Assembly: GCA_964424205.1 (NCBI GenBank)
Contig: CAYRIF010000001.1
Span: 1-40,526 of the forward strand
Source of the DNA: CAYRIF01 sp964424205
GTDB lineage: Bacteria > Bacteroidota > Bacteroidia > Cytophagales > Cyclobacteriaceae
Length of the DNA stretch: 40,526 nt
Direction of reading: 5' to 3'
This document shows positions 5,330 through 14,024 of this stretch, piece by piece (position 1 is the stretch's first letter; each line of letters begins with the position of its first letter). Under the pieces are notes generated by a model. That model made no database searches. It had not been told where the DNA came from and saw nothing but the letters and a program-made list of their open reading frames with translations. Both the position numbers and the translations under genes were made by a program.

Positions 5330-6922
5330 ATGAAACAACATGGCTATATAGGCGTACTCCTATTCATCATCTTGGGGTGTGTTATTCCCCACCAAGCTGC
5401 GGCAACACCCTACAAATACATCGCAACAGATAGTTTGCTAGCACAAATAAAAAAGCATTATAAATCTTCGCCTGATTTGGCATTAGACTATGCCGCTGCC
5501 CTTCAAAAAGAAGCCGAAAATAATAAAAACAAAGCGCTGGAGGCAAAAGCCCTTTGGTCCATAGCACTAATTAACTATGAACAAGGAAATCTGAATGCCA
5601 GTGTAGAGGCATACTTCAAAGTCATTCCACTGTATAAAAACTTAGAAAAGAAGAAGTATGTGGCTGACAGTTATTATAACATTGGAAAAATACTCACCGA
5701 TACAAAAAATGACTTGATGGCGGAGGAGTTTTATAAAAAAGCATTAAGCCTCTATACGGTATTGAATAATGGCAAATGGTTGGCAAACACCAACTTGCAA
5801 TTGGGTAAAACTTATGTCAATCTAAAGCAACCCGAGAAAGCAACCAAGCATTTAAACATGGCGCTCAGGCTAGCGAGCGCGCATAATCAAAAAATTATCC
5901 ACAAAATATATAATTGGAAAGGGGTATTAGCAATAGACAAGGGCAACTATGAAGAAGCCATTGCGCTATTTAATACAAGCCTAGCTCATAGTGAACAGGC
6001 AAATGACCTGTCTGAAAAAGCGGCGACGCTCTTAAACATTGCCATCGTTCATTCCAAAAAAGGGAATGTTGCTGCGGCGAGCAAATATGCCAAACAGGCA
6101 CTGGCACTGAGCGCAGAGATAAACGATGTGGACAAGCAAATCAAGCCACAAATTTTGCTTGCCGAAATCGCCGCAGTACAAAGGGGCGAGAATAGCAAGG
6201 AGGTAACAAACCTGATGGCAGCCGTTCGAACATATGAGAACAACCATTACAATGCGTATTTGCAAGAAGCCTTGTATTATGTTTCAGAAAAGCCGCAACA
6301 GGATATTATGGGCATGGAAGATTTAAAAGAAATGATGAGAATTCAGGCAAAGCAAAGCAAGGTATCATCTGCCCTTTACGAAAAAACCAAAAAATTACTA
6401 AATCAGCATTCCATACAACTATCCATCGAGAAAGTGCAACACGAACAAAAAGTAGCAGCATTAAAAGAAAAGAATGATGTGCTAAAATGGGGCAGTGCTA
6501 TAGGGCTTATGCTTTTGTTGTTTGTACTTATTGGCTATGCACAATATGTAAAGCATAAAAAGCAGCTGCAGCAAGCAGCACTGAACTTAGCTGAAACACA
6601 GCTAAAGGAGACTGAAAACAGGATTGAAAGTGTCCTTCATGAAAATAGAAAAATAAAGCTTTCCAAAGAATCCATCTATAACGAATTAAATGAGCATGTG
6701 GCTAAAAATGTTATGTTGGCAGAAAGAAGCAAAACTTTAACGGCGCAAATAGAAAACTATGGGGACGAGTATGAGAAATTAAACAATCGTCTTACCTCAA
6801 GCAAAAATATGATGCATGAGATGAGTGCGTATGTATGGAATATGATTAAGGAGGTGAGCAGGCAGGGTTTTAAAATACCGCCACCACCGCCATGGGATAT
6901 GGGAGGCGAAAGGGACAACTGA
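5330..6922 (+). CDS. TPR membrane protein with polyproline/ERDN tail (module copy 2)
   Basis: Paralogue of the protein at 84-1673. The N-terminal signal or anchor (about residues 6-26, ending near AATPYK) is followed by tandem TPR-type helices to about residue 300, a basic helical linker, a membrane segment at about 387-402 (WGSAIGLMLLLFVLIG), a long coiled coil, and the tail PPPPPWDMGGERDN. The opening regions correspond closely (DSLLAQIKKHYKSSPDLALDYA against DSLWQAVKINYKINPEIALDYA) and the TPR array stays alignable, while the coiled coils have diverged. The tail is almost identical, which implies selection on it. No catalytic or DNA-binding domain is visible. The likely topology is a TPR domain outside the inner membrane and coiled coil plus tail inside; this is inferred. 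Confidence 0.78.
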   Translation: MKQHGYIGVLLFIILGCVIPHQAAATPYKYIATDSLLAQIKKHYKSSPDLALDYAAALQKEAENNKNKALEAKALWSIALINYEQGNLNASVEAYFKVIPLYKNLEKKKYVADSYYNIGKILTDTKNDLMAEEFYKKALSLYTVLNNGKWLANTNLQLGKTYVNLKQPEKATKHLNMALRLASAHNQKIIHKIYNWKGVLAIDKGNYEEAIALFNTSLAHSEQANDLSEKAATLLNIAIVHSKKGNVAAASKYAKQALALSAEINDVDKQIKPQILLAEIAAVQRGENSKEVTNLMAAVRTYENNHYNAYLQEALYYVSEKPQQDIMGMEDLKEMMRIQAKQSKVSSALYEKTKKLLNQHSIQLSIEKVQHEQKVAALKEKNDVLKWGSAIGLMLLLFVLIGYAQYVKHKKQLQQAALNLAETQLKETENRIESVLHENRKIKLSKESIYNELNEHVAKNVMLAERSKTLTAQIENYGDEYEKLNNRLTSSKNMMHEMSAYVWNMIKEVSRQGFKIPPPPPWDMGGERDN

Positions 6923-6927
6923 AACTT

Positions 6928-6949
6928 ATACCATTTTAACATCAAAATG
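6928..6949. repeat. Near-copy of the palindrome at 4526
   Basis: Twenty of 22 bases match 4526-4547. The CATTTT/AAAATG arms can pair, and it lies 5 nt after the TPR stop codon. It may be a dispersed palindromic element or part of a 3' stem-loop; there is no T tract directly after it. Confidence 0.4.
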
Positions 6950-7011
6950 CTGCCAATCATCCGTTTCTTTTTTGAAAGTGTGCTGCACCAAGTGTAATCA
7001 ACAGTGGGTAG

Positions 7012-9063
7012 TCAAAACCGATACCGCACCTGAAACTTCACATCAGTTTTAGTATTCCCGTGGATTTCTTCTAGCCCACTGCCAATGCTTTCCGTATTTC
7101 TATAGCGGGTACGGGCATAGCGCAGCCAAAAGTCCAAGTCACTGCTTGCCTTATAGCGTAGCATTATATAATTTCTGATGCCTTGTCCGGAGTAAAATGG
7201 GATAGAAAATGCATAAAGCACATCTCGCTCATACGTATATTGCCTGTTATTGAAATCATCGGTATCGAATAATGCAATGCGCGTGCTTACTCTGAATTTA
7301 TGATAATGTAGGTTAAGGTCTTGCAGGATCATAAAGCCTGTTGTCGTTTTTTCATCAAGTACATAATTGCTCCACTGTATTCTTGTTTTTAAGGTTAGCA
7401 TTTTGTGTGCGGCTACATTTAAGTTAATGAGATAGCGCCGTTTTTTCCACTGAACAACTGTGTTGATTGGGTCGTTATTCGTGTTAGAATTAATGCCTTT
7501 TGATTCTTCCTTGAACTGAAAATAGCATGATGTTTTCTTGCTAAAAAAGTAGTTGGCACGTAACAGATATTCGTACCCTATTGATGGTTTATCAACCCTA
7601 AATTTCAACCAAGGAAACTTGAACGTGTCAAAATATGCTGTTGCTATAAATTTTCTATTGGGTATAAATTTTAAACCCCAATAGAGTCCTTTTTCATTGA
7701 TATTTCTCGTGTTTTCAGCCAACCCATTTCCATAGAATGTATGAAAGTTGCGCCCGTAGTTTCTGTAAAGCAATGAGGTTTGTAGTTTGCTTGACAGACT
7801 TACAATCACACCTGCTACTGTTCCATTTCCCTCACTTTTAGAAAAGGCTGTTTCTCCGAAAAAATTAAAATTTTGATATGAATAGTTAAAATACAGCCCA
7901 TAATTATAGTTTTCACGCCCCTTAAATTCAAATTGATTATAACTCGTAGGATTTTTAGAAAGTTCTTTGTTATAAAGTGTATAAAGTCCATTGATACCCA
8001 GTGATAGATATCCATCCTCACTTTTGTACTTTATTTTAGTACCCATTACCTGCTCATTCAACATTCCTTTACCTTCAATTTCCGTATCAGTTCTATGCAG
8101 CCCTGATATTCTTATGGTGCTTACTTTTAAAGGATCATCTTTATTGACGGAGGCATCCAAATTACGGTTGGAGTAAAACGAAGTAATCTCAAATTGATGC
8201 ATAGCATAGGTAGCTGCGATCCCTCTAAAAAACTCATTTTCCAAGACTGAGGTGTGTGGTATAATGCCAATATCACTCCGCCGAATCGTCGTAATCGTTT
8301 CAGCGTTTTTTCCAAGTGAAAATCCACCGCTTAATAGTAACCCTTGTCCCGATTGAATATTAAAATCACCAATAGTAATGTTTTTGAACTTTCCCTTATC
8401 ATACATGGTGAAATGAAAGGCGGTGAAATCTGCCCCATAATTATTGCTAGTAGGATTCCAAAGAATTCGCTCACCTGCATCTTTTTCCATTGTAAGTCCA
8501 AGGCTAAAATCTTTAGAATGATTCACCCTGAACTTAGCGAGGAGTTTATAGGGTGTCCCTTCATACCTTGACGGCTCATCGTCAATGGTTCTAAATCCTT
8601 TCTTCTCTTCTAGCGTACGTTGGTACCGCAGCAGCAAATAGTTATTCTTCTCATGAGTGATTCTATACAATAACGATTGGGCATGTTGCGACGTGAATTT
8701 ATTAACCGTTACAAAAGGCAAAATTCTATAAATTGTTTCTGAATCAAACGTTGGTATGGCTTGCAATTCATAGATGGAAAGCAATTTTCCATGATTCGTT
8801 TTATACTTAAAAAAAGCATCAACTTGACTATCCGATAACAAAAATAACGACTCCAATTCTTCCTTATTAGCTTCGTTCAATGCTATTGGATTAGCGTAGT
8901 ACTCAAAAAGAATTTCATACAACGCTTCATAGTTAGTATTATCATCAATGATGGGAAACAAGTTTTCCATCAATCCTTCGAAAGCTACTTCATCCCTGCT
9001 GGTTTCTTGTGCAAAACCAGTGCTATAAGACGCAAGCCAAAGAAAAAAAATTAATTGCTTCAT
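7012..9063 (-). CDS. Helix-hairpin-helix plus outer-membrane beta-barrel protein, 683 aa
   Basis: After a signal peptide (cleaved near GFAQ, residue 19) there is a ComEA-like helix-hairpin-helix region at about 57-115: PIALNEANKEELESLFLLSD and the following GKLLSIYELQAIPTFDSETI fit the two-hairpin pattern in which N-x-A-x-x-E-E-L and S-x-x-E-L recur. The remaining roughly 550 residues alternate aromatic and polar residues and end in FQVRYRF, typical of an outer-membrane barrel with a C-terminal aromatic residue. The start codon overlaps the stop of the PorV/PorQ family gene (ATGA at 9060-9063), so the two are translationally coupled. Bacteroidota proteins of this build are usually annotated only as HhH-containing. 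The barrel location is inferred; the function is unknown. Confidence 0.75.
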   Translation of the reverse strand: MKQLIFFLWLASYSTGFAQETSRDEVAFEGLMENLFPIIDDNTNYEALYEILFEYYANPIALNEANKEELESLFLLSDSQVDAFFKYKTNHGKLLSIYELQAIPTFDSETIYRILPFVTVNKFTSQHAQSLLYRITHEKNNYLLLRYQRTLEEKKGFRTIDDEPSRYEGTPYKLLAKFRVNHSKDFSLGLTMEKDAGERILWNPTSNNYGADFTAFHFTMYDKGKFKNITIGDFNIQSGQGLLLSGGFSLGKNAETITTIRRSDIGIIPHTSVLENEFFRGIAATYAMHQFEITSFYSNRNLDASVNKDDPLKVSTIRISGLHRTDTEIEGKGMLNEQVMGTKIKYKSEDGYLSLGINGLYTLYNKELSKNPTSYNQFEFKGRENYNYGLYFNYSYQNFNFFGETAFSKSEGNGTVAGVIVSLSSKLQTSLLYRNYGRNFHTFYGNGLAENTRNINEKGLYWGLKFIPNRKFIATAYFDTFKFPWLKFRVDKPSIGYEYLLRANYFFSKKTSCYFQFKEESKGINSNTNNDPINTVVQWKKRRYLINLNVAAHKMLTLKTRIQWSNYVLDEKTTTGFMILQDLNLHYHKFRVSTRIALFDTDDFNNRQYTYERDVLYAFSIPFYSGQGIRNYIMLRYKASSDLDFWLRYARTRYRNTESIGSGLEEIHGNTKTDVKFQVRYRF

Positions 9064-9887
9064 TTCTTTTCTGACAAGGTATACAAAACACTGATATGAT
9101 GCGAAAAACCGAGTATGGGATGATTGCCAAACGCATAGTCCACCGCCAATTTTCCCGAGTCGTAACCTAACCCGAAAGAATTCTTGAATGGGTTAGTTTG
9201 TATTCCTGCTCGTACAAAGAATTTTTGTTTTAGCCTATACGATAATCCAATTTTGGTATGACTATCAAAACCTAGTTCCTTTTGCACTTCGACATTGAGC
9301 AACAACACATCAATAGGTCTGTATGATATTCCAGCTTTAAAAATGGTAGGAATATCGCTATCAGCTTGGCTTAGTATTTTGGACTGCGTGATATTATAAA
9401 TATGTGCACCAACCCATAATTGAGGAATGATTTCGGTAATCCCTCCCACCTCCAAGGTGAACGTTCCTTTGCTTCCATAACCCTCAATGGTGTAGTTAAG
9501 GTAATTTACTTTTATGCCCAAACTCGTATTTCCAAATTTATTCCCATAAGCCAAGCCTATATTATTTTGACTAAAAATATTGCTACCAAAATGGGTGATA
9601 CTTACACCAACAATGCCAAAATCGAAAGGAATGACTCCCCCAGCTGATATGGTGCTCAATTCCTTAAGTCCAAACCTATTTTTATAGGAAACTAGTATTG
9701 CGGTATTATCTACGCTTGCCAATCCGCCTACGTTATTATAAAGCGACCAGGCATCATCATTGGTGACCGCCGCATTACCCATTCCCTCAGCCTTTGCACC
9801 GCTGGTGTTCAGTAAATTTTGTGCCCCCACACGAGAAAAGAGGAGTATGAAAAGAAGAACAACAATATGTTTATAGCTGATTTTCAT
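9060..9887 (-). CDS. PorV/PorQ family outer-membrane protein, 275 aa
   Basis: A signal peptide ending near RVGAQ (about residue 23) precedes NLLNTSGAKAEGMGNAAVTN and DDAWSLYNNVGGLA, the usual N-terminal signature of PorV/PorQ-type barrels (related to FadL/UPF0164), in which a gene-duplicated strand pattern follows. In type IX secretion systems, PorV shuttles and PorQ docks cargo with the PorU sortase at the outer membrane; the length and the neighbouring gene fit a PorQ-like member better than PorV, but I cannot settle which. It is first in a two-gene operon with the HhH-barrel protein, overlapping by 4 nt. The T9SS context is supported by PorP/SprF and a T9SS cargo further along the window. 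Confidence 0.75.
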   Translation of the reverse strand: MKISYKHIVVLLFILLFSRVGAQNLLNTSGAKAEGMGNAAVTNDDAWSLYNNVGGLASVDNTAILVSYKNRFGLKELSTISAGGVIPFDFGIVGVSITHFGSNIFSQNNIGLAYGNKFGNTSLGIKVNYLNYTIEGYGSKGTFTLEVGGITEIIPQLWVGAHIYNITQSKILSQADSDIPTIFKAGISYRPIDVLLLNVEVQKELGFDSHTKIGLSYRLKQKFFVRAGIQTNPFKNSFGLGYDSGKLAVDYAFGNHPILGFSHHISVLYTLSEKK

Positions 9888-10026
9888 TGACTTACAATTT
9901 AGGAAACCTTTCTATGATTTCTATATATTTAGGAACGAGAATGCCAAATTATTATTTTTTCATCTTAAAATACAACATTATCATTGAATAATTCAAAATA
10001 TATTACCACTTATAATAAAAATGGCT

Positions 10027-10068
10027 TAGCTTTGAGTCGATGTAGTAAGAGCTGCTACAGCGACTTTT
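10027..10068 (+). promoter_or_regulatory. TAnnTTTG box with a 5'-leader stem-loop
   Basis: TAGCTTTG (10027-10034) matches the Bacteroidota -7 consensus. Directly after it lies a stem-loop with 10-nt arms (10036-10045 and 10055-10064, 9 of 10 paired, 9-nt loop) followed by TTTT. If transcription starts near 10040, the hairpin is at the very 5' end of a leader of about 110 nt for the outer-membrane protein at 10150. It could be an attenuator, a stability hairpin or chance. Confidence 0.35.
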
Positions 10069-10149
10069 ATCTCAGGTATATTTTAGCCCGAATTGGTTGG
10101 AATTTATGTGAGATTTTGAATCTTAAAGTAAACTAAGGTTTTTACCAAC

Positions 10150-11214
10150 ATGAAAAAAACAATACAGATAGTGCTTGCAATAATTCTAACTTTAGGATTA
10201 ACTAACAATGCACTGGCACAAGCAGCAGAAAATAAAATATTTGCAAAAGCCAAAAAAGGTGCTTCCGCTTTTAAATTTAATAAAGAGGTAAGGTATGCAA
10301 CTGTTGGACTAAGTTTCAACAGCTTTAATTACTTCGGAGATTTAGCGCCTAGACCTGGAAAAGTAAGTACAGATCTTTCATTTACAAAAATAGGGGTAGG
10401 ACTTGTTGGCAATTATAGAGTTGGTTCTAGAATATTTTTGAGGGGAGCGTTTACTTTTGGCAGTTTAGAGGGAGATGACTTTGAATCTGCAGATCCTCAG
10501 CAAGAAGAATCCTCCGACCGCTATGCCCGAAACCTACAGTTCAAAAACAGAATTTATGAATTATCCGCAGTGGCATCGGTAGATTTATTCAGAAACAGAG
10601 GCTTCTTTGTTCGAAGGGCACCATTCACCCCATACATTTTTGGCGGACTTGCCATTTTTCACCATAATCCAAAAGCTAAAGTACCTACACTTGACTTTGA
10701 AGGTAATCCATTACCGAATGCGGGGAAATGGGTGGCATTGCAACCATTGGGTACTGAAGGGCAAAATAGCAAGAACTCAACCATAAAACCTTATCGAAAA
10801 ATTCAAATATCCGTTCCCTTTGGTTTTGGGGTTCGTGCCAAATTAAATAATAATTTCGATTTGGCTTTTGAGGTTGGCTATAGATTGTTATTCTTTGACT
10901 ACTTGGATGATGTAAGTACAAAAATGCCGAACTACGGAGATTTAGACAGTAACTTAGCACGGACACTTTCAGGAAGAGCCGCCGAGCAGACTGCTGTCGT
11001 ATCGGGAGATAATCGGGACCCTGGGATTTTGGCAACTTTAGACCAAAGTACAGTGTCCTATACCGGTAGTGATGGCAAGACATATACAGTAGTATCAGAT
11101 AATAATGTTGGCGCACAACGGGGAGATAAAAATGACAATGATCAATATATCGTTACAAGCCTTCACCTTACTTATGTCCTTGGAAGTTCCTTTAGAAGAC
11201 CTAAAGTGCGGTAA
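10150..11214 (+). CDS. DUF6089-like outer-membrane beta-barrel protein, 354 aa
   Basis: A signal peptide (MKKTIQIVLAIILTLGL, cleaved near ALAQ) is followed by a barrel-like protein. VGLSFNSFNYFGDLAPRPG and the later FTPYIFGGLAIFHHNPKA resemble the conserved N-terminal and mid segments of DUF6089 and related Bacteroidota outer-membrane proteins, where a Y-x-G-D-L motif follows the first strand and a P-Y-x-F-x-G-x-G strand comes later. An unstructured region of about 80 residues (around 260-340) precedes the final strands SLHLTYVLGSSFRR. It faces the BamA-like gene, with 16 nt between the two stops. The role in the envelope is unknown; the family call is moderate. Confidence 0.6.
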   Translation: MKKTIQIVLAIILTLGLTNNALAQAAENKIFAKAKKGASAFKFNKEVRYATVGLSFNSFNYFGDLAPRPGKVSTDLSFTKIGVGLVGNYRVGSRIFLRGAFTFGSLEGDDFESADPQQEESSDRYARNLQFKNRIYELSAVASVDLFRNRGFFVRRAPFTPYIFGGLAIFHHNPKAKVPTLDFEGNPLPNAGKWVALQPLGTEGQNSKNSTIKPYRKIQISVPFGFGVRAKLNNNFDLAFEVGYRLLFFDYLDDVSTKMPNYGDLDSNLARTLSGRAAEQTAVVSGDNRDPGILATLDQSTVSYTGSDGKTYTVVSDNNVGAQRGDKNDNDQYIVTSLHLTYVLGSSFRRPKVR

Positions 11215-11230
11215 CCACATCGTATTGGTA

Positions 11231-12703
11231 TTATTTCAAATCTGATTTGAAATTGATAAAAAAACCAGTGTCTCCATTATTATTGAGTGAGTACTCAATA
11301 CGTAATACAAAATCATAGTAAGTGACAATATCAAGCCCAAGTCCAGTACCATACAGAAGCCTATTGCTAAGATTATTCTGTTGTTCTGAGATAGTATTAT
11401 TACTAACATACCCCCAGTCAAAATAGGTTTTCAGATAAACAGCAATAGGAATGGTATTAAATTGCTTGGCTTTCAAAAAGGGTATTTTCCCCTCTGCTTT
11501 AAACAATTGTTTTTTGAAAGTAGTTTTATGCAAGACGAAATTTTGTCCATCTACTACATAAAGTTCATAGCCACGAATAGAATTGGGTTTATAACCAATA
11601 GCTTTAGCATTTTTATAGGAAGAATTATTGAGTGCATTAAATTCTCCCCCTATCCGTGTCGACAAATAATAGTTTTTACTTAAATCAAAAAATTTAAAAT
11701 AATTAACATCAATCTGTAGTTGATTAATATCATTAGAAATCCCTAAACCCAACTTGTTAATAGAAAAATCAAGCAAATAGCCACGTAATGGGTAAGAAAC
11801 CTCATTTCTATGGTCCTTTTTTAAGTGATATTTTAGTCTAAAATAAAATTGACTTGCTGTGCCATTTTGGAAGTAATTAGGATTCAGGATAGCAACAGAA
11901 TCGTGCACATTATACTTTTGATATGCTAGGGTAAACGAGTTTGTAGTATAAAAGGAAGGTCTATTTATAAATGTGAAGTATGCATAACTCGCATCTCCTG
12001 TCGTATTACCAAAATTTGTGAATTTTTGCTTATTCTCTAGCGTTTCATAGCCTATTTGATTGTTTTGAGTATAGCCTACACCTATAGAGAGTCCATTTTT
12101 CTGGGTCTTATTGAAGTATGGAATTTGATATCGTATTTGAAAATCTTTGATAAATCCGAACTGCGCCTGTAGTTTTAATTTTTCGTTTCGACCTCTAATA
12201 TTATATTGATAGAACTTAATGCCATAACTTGTTCTATTAAAATCATGGTCTAAATTTTGCCACCAATCGTTAAAATTTCGTGCATGAATCTTAAAAATAG
12301 GAAAGGGGAAGATGTACCATCGTTCTGATACCTTTATCAATACACGCACCTTATTTTCAGGAAGTTTGTGATGTTCGATATCAACAGATAGAAATAATCT
12401 TGTTCTTGTCAACTTTTCTTTATCCTCTTTAAATAGCGCTAACAAATCGTCTTCCAGAAAAATGTCTCCTATTTCAAAACTCAACTCCCTCATGACCACG
12501 CTTTCCTTGGTGCGTTTATTTCCAATTATTTGGATATCACCAATCATAACATAATCAGTTGACAATGCCAGCGTGTCATACTTAAGTGAATCTATCTTTG
12601 TGCTTTGCCCATATACATTTTGTATAAGCATGGATATCAGAAGCAAAGCTGCCAATACATAGTTATTACTGCGATATAAAAATTTCTGAAAGCGCACAAT
12701 CAA
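11231..12703 (-). CDS. BamA/TamA-like outer-membrane protein with one POTRA domain, 490 aa
   Basis: The N-terminal signal or anchor ends near NVYGQ (residue 33). A single POTRA-like domain follows, with IGDIQIIGNKRTKESVVMRE and the R-L-F-x-x-V strand (RTRLFLSVDIEHH) and RVLIKVSERWY, then a barrel of about 350 residues ending in the terminal strand FFINFKSDLK. BamA itself has five POTRA domains and about 800 residues, so this is a short accessory Omp85-family protein rather than BamA. Such proteins insert or translocate outer-membrane proteins or lipids; the substrate is unknown. It follows lgt by 140 nt on the same strand and faces the DUF6089-like gene. Confidence 0.78.
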   Translation of the reverse strand: MIVRFQKFLYRSNNYVLAALLLISMLIQNVYGQSTKIDSLKYDTLALSTDYVMIGDIQIIGNKRTKESVVMRELSFEIGDIFLEDDLLALFKEDKEKLTRTRLFLSVDIEHHKLPENKVRVLIKVSERWYIFPFPIFKIHARNFNDWWQNLDHDFNRTSYGIKFYQYNIRGRNEKLKLQAQFGFIKDFQIRYQIPYFNKTQKNGLSIGVGYTQNNQIGYETLENKQKFTNFGNTTGDASYAYFTFINRPSFYTTNSFTLAYQKYNVHDSVAILNPNYFQNGTASQFYFRLKYHLKKDHRNEVSYPLRGYLLDFSINKLGLGISNDINQLQIDVNYFKFFDLSKNYYLSTRIGGEFNALNNSSYKNAKAIGYKPNSIRGYELYVVDGQNFVLHKTTFKKQLFKAEGKIPFLKAKQFNTIPIAVYLKTYFDWGYVSNNTISEQQNNLSNRLLYGTGLGLDIVTYYDFVLRIEYSLNNNGDTGFFINFKSDLK

Positions 12704-12843
12704 ATCAAATCACCAATGATTTGACTAAAACAATTTTACATAAGTAACAAATCTACGTGATATTTTTGGCAAGCAGTACGAATAACTACGCCTTTTTATC
12801 AAGATGTACTGTATCGTTAATATTTACTGATACCAGTGATGGT

Positions 12844-13929
12844 TTAAGAAATGCTTTTATGATTCTTCCAAGCCCTAAACAATAAAAACAATCCAATCAA
12901 CACTACAGGAATACTCAAAATTTGCCCCATATTGAGTGACATGCCATCTTCAAAAGCTTCTTGATTTTCTTTTAAAAACTCATCGAAAAATCGTAGTGTG
13001 AATAATACCGTGAGGAGCAAACCAACAATCAAACCTTCCGGCGTATTTTCTTTAAACCTATTCCATACCAAAAGCAATAAAATAAAAATCAACAAAGAAT
13101 ATGCCGCCTCATACAGTTGTGCTGGGTGTCTCGCGATACCGAACGTTTTTACAACTGCAACAAACTTACCATTCTGTTTTGTTAACTCATAGGCAATAGG
13201 TTTGGATTTATCCTCAAAAATATGAGGGGTTTTAAAGGAAGCTGCATAGACTAAATTTTGTTTAAACTGTGATTCAATAAAATTTTTGGCTTGGATTTCT
13301 TGTGTCATCATATCCGAAAACTGTACCGTAAAATTAACAGGTACATACCTATCAGGTGCCTCCCTATTTGTTCCCTTCGAAGCATCAATGTCTTCTATCT
13401 CGTTGTAGCGTAGCATTTGTTCATCAAATGCTCGTGCAAACACAACGCCATTTTCATTGTTTGTTGGGATTCCAATGATTTCAGAGTTTATAAAATTACC
13501 AACCCGAATCATACAACCTATGATACCTACAGATAGTGCAATCCTGTCTGCCACCCACAAATAAGACTGATCAGATTTTGTTCGCACGTATAGATAGATG
13601 GCAATAAATATTCCAATGCCCCCACCATGACTTGCCAATCCTCCTTCCCATATTTTCAAAATACTCAATGGATGTGATAAATACTCCATCGGATTATAAA
13701 ATAGTATATGCCCTAACCTTGCTCCTATAAGTGTTCCTGCTACTATATAAACTGTCAACGTATCAACATCAGTTACCTTCTTACCTTCTTTTTTGAAAAC
13801 ATAGGTGACAACTATTTGACAGAATATCAAACCCAGCGCCCAGCACAATCCATACCACCTTGGCACATTCCAACCTGATATCACTGACGGATCAGCATCC
13901 CAAACTATATAACTAAGAAATGAAAGCAT
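12844..13929 (-). CDS. lgt: Prolipoprotein diacylglyceryl transferase
   Basis: Transfers diacylglycerol from phosphatidylglycerol to the lipobox cysteine of prolipoproteins in the inner membrane. Visible family motifs are YGLCWALG, EGGLASHGGGIG with the essential histidine (H101), IRVGNFINSEIIGIPT with R142 and the Lgt signature, and RHPAQLYEA near the C-terminus, with hydrophobic segments between. At 361 residues it is longer than most Lgt proteins (around 270-290); the extra 80 or so residues lie at about 170-260, between the signature and RHPAQLYEA, and are soluble-looking. This insertion is common in Bacteroidota homologues to my knowledge. It is the enzyme that would lipidate the lipoproteins encoded at 1803, 4097, 5069 and 28387. 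Confidence 0.95.
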   Translation of the reverse strand: MLSFLSYIVWDADPSVISGWNVPRWYGLCWALGLIFCQIVVTYVFKKEGKKVTDVDTLTVYIVAGTLIGARLGHILFYNPMEYLSHPLSILKIWEGGLASHGGGIGIFIAIYLYVRTKSDQSYLWVADRIALSVGIIGCMIRVGNFINSEIIGIPTNNENGVVFARAFDEQMLRYNEIEDIDASKGTNREAPDRYVPVNFTVQFSDMMTQEIQAKNFIESQFKQNLVYAASFKTPHIFEDKSKPIAYELTKQNGKFVAVVKTFGIARHPAQLYEAAYSLLIFILLLLVWNRFKENTPEGLIVGLLLTVLFTLRFFDEFLKENQEAFEDGMSLNMGQILSIPVVLIGLFLLFRAWKNHKSIS

Positions 13930-14024
13930 ATTTTAAATTTTTGTCAAAGATAAATATTTACCTTTGTAAACAGTAATGAAGTGATTGCTAAATTGATTGG
14001 AGGTGACAAAATTTATTCCTTGTT

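Noticed and set aside
10685..11116. A 143-codon minus-strand frame inside the DUF6089-like gene
   Set aside because: Antisense shadow of a gene with a clear signal peptide and barrel strands; its own sequence lacks structure.
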